From assembly GCA_964637655.1 (NCBI GenBank), contig CAZWUZ010000092.1, forward strand, positions 1-12,794: a stretch of DNA of 12,794 nt. Reading direction: 5' to 3'. The position numbers were made by a program, and so were the translations under genes. Positions 1 through 6,533 of this stretch are shown here, in pieces. The DNA is from CAZWUZ01 sp964637655 [NCBI: uncultured bacterium] (GTDB taxonomy: Bacteria; DAOPZR01). How positions within the stretch are numbered: the stretch's first letter is position 1; every line of letters starts with the position of its first letter. A model generated the notes under the pieces. That model saw only the letters and a program-made list of their open reading frames with translations, made no database searches and was not told where the DNA came from.

Positions 1-46
1 ACCCTCACCCCTCCCTCTCCCACTGCAGGCAGCGGGAGAGGGTGAA
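1..46. repeat. Extragenic palindromic element upstream of addA
   Basis: The left edge of the window carries a hairpin with arms CCCTCTCCC (13-21) and GGGAGAGGG (34-42). Inside these, CTGC (23-26) pairs with GCAG (29-32). The outer bases ACCCTCACCC (1-10) are typical of interspersed palindromic repeats of the CCCTCTCCC..GGGAGAGGG kind found in many GC-rich bacteria. The same arm motif recurs twice inside addB (see 3535-3589 and 4098-4168). The element ends about 20 bases before the likely addA start, so it may affect the addA leader or be the end of an upstream transcript. There is no T-run, so I do not call it a terminator. Confidence 0.7.
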
Positions 47-67
47 TAGTTGCCAATGGAGCGAAAC

Positions 68-3000
68 ATGGCACACACAGGGAAAGACAGACCTGCACAC
101 AAAACGGTTGCACCGGCTGACACGCTGCCGTTTATCGTCTGTTCCGCCTCCGCGGGCTCAGGCAAGACCTATACGCTGGTCAAGGAGTACCTGAAACTGG
201 TCATCGCCAACCCGGGCAAGCACAATAATATCCTCGCCATCACCTTCACCAATAAGGCGGCGGGCGAGATGAAAGAACGCATTGTCGCGCGCCTCAAAGC
301 GATGGCCGCAGGCAAGGATCCCGACCTGCTCAAGGCCATTGCCGCCGAGACCGGCATCCCCGCTGCTACCGTGCGGGCGCGCGTCCCTGCGGTCCTTTCG
401 ACCATCCTCCACAAATACTCCGATTTCGCGGTGATGACTATCGACAGTTTCATCTACCGCGTCGTGCGCTCGTTTGCCGTGGAACTCAACCTGCCGCTCA
501 ATGCGCAGGTGGAACTCAACATCCCCGCCATTACCCGCACCGCGGTCGATTCGCTCATTGCGCTGTGCGGCAAGGACGTGCAGGTGCAGCAGTTCCTCGT
601 CGATTTCGTCCTGCGCCGGCTCGATGAGGGCGGAAGCTGGAATATCGAGGGCGACCTGCAGAAATTCGCGCAGGAACTCTTCCGCGAGAAGAGCCACGAG
701 CATCTGCATACGCTTGCCGGTGTCGATTTCACCGCTGCCGTTGCCGACCTTGCCGCACAGCGCGGTACCGCCATGGCCGCCCTGAAGAGTATCGCGCAGG
801 AAGCGCAGCTCTTCTATGAAGCCCACGGGCACTTGTTCAAGGACAAGAGCCGCAGCGGGCCGGCCACCATGGCCAAATTCGCCGATGCTGATGATGCCAA
901 GCGCATCGCCACCCTGCTGGAGCAGCTGGCGGGGAAGGACTTCGCCCCGGGGAAGAGCGCCGACACCTCATTTGCCGCGGCATTTACCGGCGCACATGAA
1001 CTGCGCGACCGTCTGCTCGCGGCGGCGCAGACATACCTGACCCTCGCGCATATCGATCAGTTCATCTATGCCATGGCGCTGCTCGGCAAGCTCACCGCGC
1101 TGGTGGATGCCTACTGCCGCGAGGCGGCCGTCGTTCCCATCGCTGATTTCAATCGCCTCGTTGCCACCATCATCCGCGACGAGTTCATCCCCTTCATCTA
1201 CTGGCGCGTGGGTGAAAAATACGAGCATTACCTCATCGATGAGTTCCAGGACACCTCGCAGCTGCAGTGGCACAATCTCCTTCCGCTCATCGACAATGCC
1301 CTTGCCACCGGCCGGCGCAATCTCGTCGTGGGCGATCCCAAGCAGGCGATCTACCGCTGGCGCAGCGGCGATGCCACCATCATGGTTGAAGGCATCCCGC
1401 AGCATTTCGCCAACCGCCAGCAGAACGAGCAGCTCGCCACCAACCGCCGCTCGCTCCCGGCCGTCATCCGCTTCAATAACGCCTTTTTCGCTGCCGCCGC
1501 GCAGGCCTGTGCGGACGCGCCGCCGCTGCTGCGCGAGATCTACCGCGCGGAAGCCGTCACCCAGCAATCGCACCGCACCGGCGACGGCTACATTGAACTG
1601 CAGCTTCTCCCCAGGACCGGCGGCGAGCCGCTCCGCTGGCTGGTTGAGAACATCAAGAGTATCCTTGCCGGCGACAGCGGCTATACGGCCGGCGATATCG
1701 CCGTACTGGTGCGCACGCGCGACCATGGCGTGCAGGTTGCCGACGCGCTCTTTGCCGCGAATATCCCCGTTCTCTCTTCCGAGGCGCTGCTGCTGGGCGC
1801 GCAGCCCGTGGTCGTCTTTCTCGTCAATGCCCTGCGCCATCTCGTCACCTCGAGCTATATCGAACTGGCGGCGCTCATCCTCTTCCATCGCACGCGCAGC
1901 CGCGATACCGCGACCGTCGCCGCCGAGTTGGCCGCCGCGCGGGCCGAGGGGAGTGCGGCGCTGCTGCAACTCCTCCCGGAGGACTATGCCGACCGTCAGG
2001 GTCAGCTGCGCCGCCGTCCGCTCTACGAGGTGGCGGAGGAACTCATCCGCATCTTCGACCTCGCTGCCGCGCCGGGCGACCATGCCGCGCTGCAGGGGTT
2101 CCTCGATGTCGTCCATACCTACGCCACGCGCGAGGGGAGCGATATCGCCCGTTTCCTCGAATGGTGGGAAGCCAAGAACGAAGATGCACCGCCCGCGCTG
2201 CAGGCGCCGGCCGGGAGCGATGCCGTCACCGTCCTCACCATCCACAAAGCCAAGGGGCTGGAGTTCCCGGTCGTCTGCATCCCCTTTGCCGGCTGGGAAC
2301 TCGAGGCCAAGACCGGCACCACCGGCTCTGCGGAATGGCTGGCGGCAGCTGACGGCGCACCTGCGGTTGCCGGGCTTGCCGCCCCGTACCTCGTGCAGCC
2401 GAAAAAGTACAGCACCCCGCACAGCCATTTCGCCGCAGCGTTTGCCGCCGAGAATCAGCAGGCGCTGCTCGATAATCTCAACCTGCTCTATGTCGCCTTT
2501 ACCCGCGCGGGCGAGCGCCTCTATGTTGCCGCGCCGGTGCTCAACAAGGAGAATGCCGTTCCCGAACGCCTCGAGATGAAGAGTGCGGGCGAGCTCATTG
2601 CCGCCGCCTGTCCCCTGCTGGCTGATGCCGGCATACTCACTGAGAGTGAGCCGCATCGCTGGGTGTCAGGCACACCGCAGCCGCGCAGCGGGGCGAAGAA
2701 AAGCGTTGCCGCCGCGACCGCACTGGAGTTCATCTCCGGCCAGTGGCGCAACCGCCTCCTTATCCGCCGCCGTGCCGGCAATCTCTGGCGGCTTGACGAT
2801 CCGCAGGCTGCGGCTGCGGTCGAGCGCGGCACGCTGCTGCATACGCTTCTCGATCTGCTCCGCGGTAATGACACTGCCGCCGTAGCCGCAGCGGTTGAAG
2901 CTGCCGTGCGCCGCGGTCTTCTCCCTGCCGCTGAACGTGAAACATGGCAGCAGCACCTGCAGCAGGCGCTGACGCTCACTGATGGTTCTGTCACCCTTTG

Positions 3001-3265
3001 CGACTGGTTCGCGCCGGGCATCACCGTCCTGCACGAGCGCCCGCTCCTCACCGCCACCGAGACGTTGCGTCCCGACCGCGTCGTTATCAGCGGCAACACC
3101 GCCACCGTCATCGATTACAAGACGGGTATGCCCGATGCCGCCAAGCGCAAGGCCTATTACAAGCAGATACGCGAGTACGGTGCGCTCCTCGCGCAGATGG
3201 GGCATACCGTAAAACTCTACCTTGCCTGGCTCGATGCCAGCGAACTTGAGGAGGTTTCCGCATGA
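68..3265 (+). CDS. addA: AddA/RecB-type UvrD-family helicase with C-terminal nuclease domain
   Basis: This is the catalytic helicase-nuclease subunit of an AddAB-type complex, which unwinds and resects double-strand DNA ends for RecA-dependent repair and degrades linear foreign DNA. With the start at 68 the protein has 1065 residues. Superfamily 1 helicase motifs are all present: Walker A ASAGSGKT (27-34), AITFTNKAAGEM, the DEFQDT Walker B (about 390), VVGDPKQAIYRWR, TIHKAKGLEFP (about 725) and YVAFTRAGERLY (about 810). The C-terminal PD-(D/E)XK nuclease shows GTLLHTLLD (about 922), RPDRVV (about 1001), VIDYKTG (about 1013) and the QIREY motif. I chose ATG 68 because GGAG lies 6 bases before it. 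In-frame TTG 50 and ATG 56 are possible starts without a good Shine-Dalgarno. The stop overlaps the addB start (ATGA). AddA rather than UvrD is supported by the nuclease domain and the addB partner. Confidence 0.93.
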   Translation: MAHTGKDRPAHKTVAPADTLPFIVCSASAGSGKTYTLVKEYLKLVIANPGKHNNILAITFTNKAAGEMKERIVARLKAMAAGKDPDLLKAIAAETGIPAATVRARVPAVLSTILHKYSDFAVMTIDSFIYRVVRSFAVELNLPLNAQVELNIPAITRTAVDSLIALCGKDVQVQQFLVDFVLRRLDEGGSWNIEGDLQKFAQELFREKSHEHLHTLAGVDFTAAVADLAAQRGTAMAALKSIAQEAQLFYEAHGHLFKDKSRSGPATMAKFADADDAKRIATLLEQLAGKDFAPGKSADTSFAAAFTGAHELRDRLLAAAQTYLTLAHIDQFIYAMALLGKLTALVDAYCREAAVVPIADFNRLVATIIRDEFIPFIYWRVGEKYEHYLIDEFQDTSQLQWHNLLPLIDNALATGRRNLVVGDPKQAIYRWRSGDATIMVEGIPQHFANRQQNEQLATNRRSLPAVIRFNNAFFAAAAQACADAPPLLREIYRAEAVTQQSHRTGDGYIELQLLPRTGGEPLRWLVENIKSILAGDSGYTAGDIAVLVRTRDHGVQVADALFAANIPVLSSEALLLGAQPVVVFLVNALRHLVTSSYIELAALILFHRTRSRDTATVAAELAAARAEGSAALLQLLPEDYADRQGQLRRRPLYEVAEELIRIFDLAAAPGDHAALQGFLDVVHTYATREGSDIARFLEWWEAKNEDAPPALQAPAGSDAVTVLTIHKAKGLEFPVVCIPFAGWELEAKTGTTGSAEWLAAADGAPAVAGLAAPYLVQPKKYSTPHSHFAAAFAAENQQALLDNLNLLYVAFTRAGERLYVAAPVLNKENAVPERLEMKSAGELIAAACPLLADAGILTESEPHRWVSGTPQPRSGAKKSVAAATALEFISGQWRNRLLIRRRAGNLWRLDDPQAAAAVERGTLLHTLLDLLRGNDTAAVAAAVEAAVRRGLLPAAERETWQQHLQQALTLTDGSVTLCDWFAPGITVLHERPLLTATETLRPDRVVISGNTATVIDYKTGMPDAAKRKAYYKQIREYGALLAQMGHTVKLYLAWLDASELEEVSA

Positions 3266-6200
3266 ACTTCCTCGAGCGCATTGTCGATGACCTGGTCAAG
3301 CGCGGCATACAGCTGCGCGACTGCGCTGCCGTCTTCCCGTCGCGCCGCGCCGGCGTCCATTTCCGCGAGGCGCTGCGCCGTCATCCCGGGGTGCAGAAGC
3401 CGCTCTTCTCGCCCGCCGTCTATTCCATCGAGGAATTCATCAGCGAACTCTCCGGCACCGCTGCCGCCGATCCGCTGGCGCTCGTCTTCCGCCTCTACGG
3501 CGACTATTGTCAGGTCGCATCCGCTGCTGCGTGTTCCCCCTCTCCCGCCACGGCGGGAGAGGAAGGTGCGCAGCACCAGGTGAGGGTGAAATCATTCGCC
3601 GAATTCTACCAGTGGGGTCGCACCATCCTCACCGATTTCGACGAGATCGACCAGTACCTCATCGATACGAATCAGCTCTTCGCCAATCTCCGCGCCATCT
3701 CCCAACTGGAGAACTACGCTGCGGACACCACTGAGGCGGAACGCGTGCGCGACCGCATCCAGCGCGACGATACGCATCGCGCCTATCTCGACTTTGCCGG
3801 GCTGCTGCAACCGCTCTATGCGCGTTTCACCGCCGGTATTGATCGTGACGGACTTGCCTACTACGGGCGTGCGCTGCGCCGCACTGCCGGCCTGATCGCT
3901 GCCGAGCCGCAACTGCTGCAACGCTGGTCGCATATCGTCTTTGCCGGTTTCAATGCCCTCACCACGGGCGAGGAACAGGTCATCAATGCCGCCCTCAAAA
4001 CAGGCAATGCCGGCATCTACTGGGATATGGACCGCTATTTCGCGGATGATCCCGCCCACGAAGCGGGCGTCTTCTTCCGCAATTCCGGTATTGTGTACCC
4101 CTCCTCTCCGGCCTCCCCCTCTCCCGCCGGGGCGGGAGAGGAAGGCGCGAAGCGCCAGGTGAGGGGGGAAAGTATCAATTGGCTGGAAGAGCGTATCGCC
4201 ACTGACCCGAAGCAGGTCAAGGTTACCGGTGCCGCGGGGAATGTCACCCAGGCCAAGCTCTGCGGCAGCATACTTGCCGAACATCTGCAGGCGGGTGCCG
4301 TGCCCGAGACCTGCGCCGTGGTGCTGGCGGACGAAAACCTGCTCATGCCGGTGCTGCATGCCCTGCCGGACGGTGTCAGTTCCGTCAACGTCACCATGGG
4401 CTTCCCGCTGCGTCATACCCCCGTCTACACCTTCATCGCCGCGCTCATCGAACTGCACGAGAACCGCCGCCGCCTCGAGCTGGACAATACCTGCTATTAC
4501 CGCGATGCGGAGAACATACTGCTGCATCCCTATCTGCGCTCGCTGACCTGGCCGGTCGGCTACGAGCTGGTCAATACCATCCGCAAGGAGAACCTGATCC
4601 ACGTTCCGCAGGCGCTCTTTGCCGATTGCGGGAACGCGCTTATCAGCGATATCTTCACCCGCACGCCGCAAAGCGCCGACGATTTCCTCGCCTACCTGCT
4701 GCACCTTTTCCACGCCATGAAGGCAGGCATGCAGCAGAATGATTCTAATACCCCCTTCTCCCCCCCCGGGGGAGAAGGCAGGGATGAGGGGGCGGTGCCC
4801 GCGTCCAAAAAACGCTCCACCCCGATCGATTTCGAGTACCTCTATGCCGCGTGGACGCTCCTCATCCGCCTGCGCGATATACTCGCCGCCGCGCCGGTGC
4901 AGCTCGATCCCGCCTCATTCCGCCGCGTGCTGCGCGAGATACTCGCTTCTGCCTCCATCCCCTTCACCGGCGAGCCGCTTGAGGGGGTGCAGATCATGGG
5001 CGTGCTCGAGACGCGCGCCATCGATTTCGATCGCGTGATCATCCTGTCGCTCAATGAGGGGGTATTCCCTGCCGGCAAGGGTGAGAACTCGCTTATTCCC
5101 TACGATGTACGCAAAGCGGTGGGGCTCCCCACCTACGAGCAGCGCGACGCCATCTACGCCTATCATTTCTACCGGCTCTTCACCCGCGCCGGGCGCATCG
5201 ACCTGCTCTACAATACCGAGACGACGAGCGAGATCGGCAAGGCGGGGCGCAGCCGCTTCATCGAGCAGGTGCTCTGCGAACTGCCTGCACGCAATCCGAA
5301 CGCGGTTGTCACCGACACCGTCCGTGCGCTGCAGCCGGAATTCCGTCAGCGCGCGCCGCTGGCCATACCCAAGACACCGGAACTGCTTGAGAAACTGGCG
5401 CAGCGCGAGTTTTCCGCCTCCGCGCTCAATACGTACATCCAATGCCCGCTGAAGTTCTACTTCCGCTACGGGCTCGATCTGCGCGAGCCGAACGCCGTCA
5501 TTGAGAGCGCCGAGCAGTCGACCTTCGGCATTGTTGTTCACCAGGTGCTGCAGGATATCTACCACCCGTTCATCGGCAAGCCGACAACGAAGGAGGCGCT
5601 GCTTGCCGTCATCCCGCGCCTCCCCAAAGCCATCGCTGCCGCCTATGGCGAAGTGTTGAAGCATAGCGAGCTGACCGGCAAGAATCTCCTTCTCGCCAAT
5701 GTGGCCGAGTATCTGCTGGATAAGTTCCTGCGTGCCGAAGCCGATGATCCCGGTCATATCCTCCACGGCACCGAACTGTCAGTGGAGAGCGTTCCGTTCA
5801 CCTTCACGATAGACGGAAAGCCGCGCACGGTAAAGCTGCACGGCACCATCGACCGCATCGATGAGCGTGACAACCACATCCGCATCATCGATTACAAGAC
5901 GGGCAACATTGGTTCGCTCTCCCTCGCCCTGCCCGACGATCCCGCCGCCGTGCCGGGCACCGAGGAGACACTTGCCCTCTTTGCGAATCGTTCCGAGGTC
6001 TTTCAGTTGTTGTTCTATTATCAGCTAGTGCAGTCACTCCCCGCCTGCGCGGGGAAGGATACCCAATTGTCGCTCTACGCCTTCCGCACCGGCGAATTCG
6101 TGTCCGTCCGCCCCTCTCGCGGCGAGCCGTATACGCTCACCGCCGCCCATCAGCCCGTCGTCGCGGCCTTCCTCACCCGCGTCTTCACTCACCTCTTCGA

Positions 6201-6273
6201 CGCTGGCCTCTCCTTCACTCCCTGTCCCGACCGCAAATCCTGTGCGTTTTGTCCTTTCATCACGTTTTGCTAA
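3262..6273 (+). CDS. addB: AddB-type helicase-like nuclease subunit with Fe-S cysteines
   Basis: This is the second subunit of the AddAB complex, 1003 residues. The N-terminal helicase-like half starts at VFPSRRAGVHF and has lost a usable Walker A, as is usual for AddB, which is thought to scan for Chi rather than drive unwinding. The C-terminal nuclease shows SASALNTYIQCPLKFYFRYG, FGIVVHQVLQ (His about 760), IDRIDE, IIDYKTG (D877, K879) and QLLFY. The four-cysteine Fe-S pattern known from Bacillus AddB is intact: C728, then C994-x2-C997-x5-C1003, the last being the final residue. ATG 3262 has AGGAGG at 3249-3254, 7 bases upstream, and overlaps the addA stop as ATGA, so the two are translationally coupled. 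Unusually, four palindromic DNA elements are inserted in frame and translated (residues about 92-110, 279-303, 497-513 and 925-934). The motifs stay intact, so the protein is probably functional. Confidence 0.92.
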   Translation: MNFLERIVDDLVKRGIQLRDCAAVFPSRRAGVHFREALRRHPGVQKPLFSPAVYSIEEFISELSGTAAADPLALVFRLYGDYCQVASAAACSPSPATAGEEGAQHQVRVKSFAEFYQWGRTILTDFDEIDQYLIDTNQLFANLRAISQLENYAADTTEAERVRDRIQRDDTHRAYLDFAGLLQPLYARFTAGIDRDGLAYYGRALRRTAGLIAAEPQLLQRWSHIVFAGFNALTTGEEQVINAALKTGNAGIYWDMDRYFADDPAHEAGVFFRNSGIVYPSSPASPSPAGAGEEGAKRQVRGESINWLEERIATDPKQVKVTGAAGNVTQAKLCGSILAEHLQAGAVPETCAVVLADENLLMPVLHALPDGVSSVNVTMGFPLRHTPVYTFIAALIELHENRRRLELDNTCYYRDAENILLHPYLRSLTWPVGYELVNTIRKENLIHVPQALFADCGNALISDIFTRTPQSADDFLAYLLHLFHAMKAGMQQNDSNTPFSPPGGEGRDEGAVPASKKRSTPIDFEYLYAAWTLLIRLRDILAAAPVQLDPASFRRVLREILASASIPFTGEPLEGVQIMGVLETRAIDFDRVIILSLNEGVFPAGKGENSLIPYDVRKAVGLPTYEQRDAIYAYHFYRLFTRAGRIDLLYNTETTSEIGKAGRSRFIEQVLCELPARNPNAVVTDTVRALQPEFRQRAPLAIPKTPELLEKLAQREFSASALNTYIQCPLKFYFRYGLDLREPNAVIESAEQSTFGIVVHQVLQDIYHPFIGKPTTKEALLAVIPRLPKAIAAAYGEVLKHSELTGKNLLLANVAEYLLDKFLRAEADDPGHILHGTELSVESVPFTFTIDGKPRTVKLHGTIDRIDERDNHIRIIDYKTGNIGSLSLALPDDPAAVPGTEETLALFANRSEVFQLLFYYQLVQSLPACAGKDTQLSLYAFRTGEFVSVRPSRGEPYTLTAAHQPVVAAFLTRVFTHLFDAGLSFTPCPDRKSCAFCPFITFC
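3535..3589. repeat. In-frame palindromic element A1 inside addB
   Basis: A double hairpin sits within the addB reading frame. Stem 1 is CCTCTCCCGCC (3539-3549) with GGCGGGAGAGG (3552-3562), an 11-bp stem with a 2-base loop. Stem 2 is GGTGC (3565-3569) with GCACC (3573-3577). AGGTGAGGG follows. It is translated as SPSPATAGEEGAQHQVRV, low-complexity sequence between FRLYGDY and the conserved-looking KSFAEFYQWG stretch. It has the same organisation as element A2 at 4098-4168. Confidence 0.85.
4098..4168. repeat. In-frame palindromic element A2 inside addB
   Basis: This is the second copy of the same double hairpin. Stem 1 is CCTCTCCCGCC (4118-4128) with GGCGGGAGAGG (4131-4141). Stem 2 is GGCGC (4144-4148) with GCGCC (4152-4156). 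AGGTGAGGGG follows. Stem 1 matches copy A1 exactly, while stem 2 differs by one compensatory pair. A C/T-rich left flank (4098-4117) may belong to the element. The core is translated in the same frame as A1, giving SPSPAGAGEEGAKRQVRG. Confidence 0.85.
4751..4793. repeat. In-frame palindromic element B inside addB
   Basis: This is a third in-frame insertion but a different sequence class. CCTTCTCCCCC (4754-4764) pairs with GGGGGAGAAGG (4768-4778) around a CCC loop, and CAGGGATGAGGGGG follows. It resembles the widespread interspersed repeat of form CCTTCTCCCC..GGGGAGAAGG. It encodes PFSPPGGEGRDEG, with phase and composition similar to the A elements. It lies in a low-conservation stretch between HAMKAGMQQN and KKRSTPIDFEYL. 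Confidence 0.75.
6033..6065. repeat. In-frame short palindromic element C inside addB
   Basis: TCCCCGC (6038-6044) pairs with GCGGGGA (6049-6055) around a CTGC loop, followed by AGGATACCC. It encodes SLPACAGKDT, between the Q-x-x-x-Y nuclease motif (QLLFYYQLVQ) and QLSLYAFRTG. The core looks like a single type I-E-like CRISPR repeat core, or a related dispersed short palindrome. No second copy or spacer spacing is present nearby. Confidence 0.55.
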
Positions 6274-6336
6274 TTGATTCATAAATCATAGGTTGTTGAA
6301 ACTTTCATTTCAAATAGCAAGAATTACTTATGTAAT

Positions 6337-6365
6337 TTGACCGATGCATGTTATCATAGTAAAAT
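6337..6365 (+). promoter_or_regulatory. Candidate sigma70-like promoter for the GHKL-receiver operon
   Basis: TTGACC (6337-6342) and TAAAAT (6360-6365) are separated by exactly 17 bases. Each box has one mismatch to TTGACA/TATAAT. It lies in the AT-rich gap after addB, upstream of the methyltransferase remnant and of the GHKL gene, on the same strand. The rest of 6274-6434 has only weak AT-rich dyads and I see no gene or terminator in it. If the host uses a Bacteroidetes-type sigma factor, this match may not be the functional promoter. Confidence 0.35.
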
Positions 6366-6434
6366 ATAGTGGTATTTATTTGCAAGATTGTTGTGATGTT
6401 GTTGCTGCAATGATACAGTTTTTCTCTTCTTTCT

Positions 6435-6533
6435 TTTAAGGGAAGTCGTTCATCCACCTTCAGGCAGATCGGCAATGCAGTGACGCCGCTCATGGCCGAG
6501 AGAATTGCAGCGCGGATAAAGGAGGATATCTGA
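6435..6533 (+). pseudogene. 3' remnant of a DNA cytosine-5 methyltransferase gene
   Basis: One frame reads into a stop at 6531-6533 through FKGSRSSTFRQIGNAV and then TPLMAERIAARIKEDI. This is the C-terminal motif X region of cytosine-5 methyltransferases, whose usual form is RQIGNAVPPxLA near the end of the protein. The preceding in-frame bases lead only to an AT-rich stretch with a TGA at 6411, so motifs I-IX and the catalytic PC motif are missing. The tail differs from the intact methyltransferase at 11804-12794, which has RQFGNSVVVPVV, so it is not a copy of that gene. Its stop overlaps the next start by one base (TGATG), so the lost enzyme was probably translationally coupled to the GHKL gene. 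Confidence 0.8.
6518..6525 (+). promoter_or_regulatory. Shine-Dalgarno for the GHKL gene, embedded in the methyltransferase remnant
   Basis: AAAGGAGG lies 7 bases before ATG 6533, a near-perfect ribosome binding site that fixes this start. The same bases encode Lys-Glu near the end of the lost methyltransferase. This may explain why this tail remains: it carries the translation signal of the next gene. Confidence 0.8.

Noticed and set aside
1969-1981. Small palindrome TCCTCC-C-GGAGGA in addA
   Set aside because: Six base pairs in ordinary coding sequence, with none of the flanks of the addB elements; likely chance.
968-2656. Long minus-strand open frame (562 codons) across addA
   Set aside because: It is a GC-rich shadow of addA. 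Its translation has no recognisable motif, while the plus strand carries every helicase motif.
3592-4713. Minus-strand open frame of 373 codons across addB
   Set aside because: Shadow of addB in GC-rich DNA, with low-complexity translation and no ribosome site.
6033-6065. CRISPR repeat
   Set aside because: Only one copy, within the addB frame, with no spaced repeats or cas genes nearby.
6275-6313. Rho-independent terminator after addB
   Set aside because: The dyads (TGATT..AATCA and TTGAAA..TTTCAA) are short, AT-only or nearly so, and lack a GC stem with a following T-run.
6435-6533. Methyltransferase tail as a duplicate of the Dcm-type gene in this window
   Set aside because: The motif X regions differ (RQIGNAVTPLMA versus RQFGNSVVVPVV) and the downstream tails are unrelated, so they come from different enzymes.
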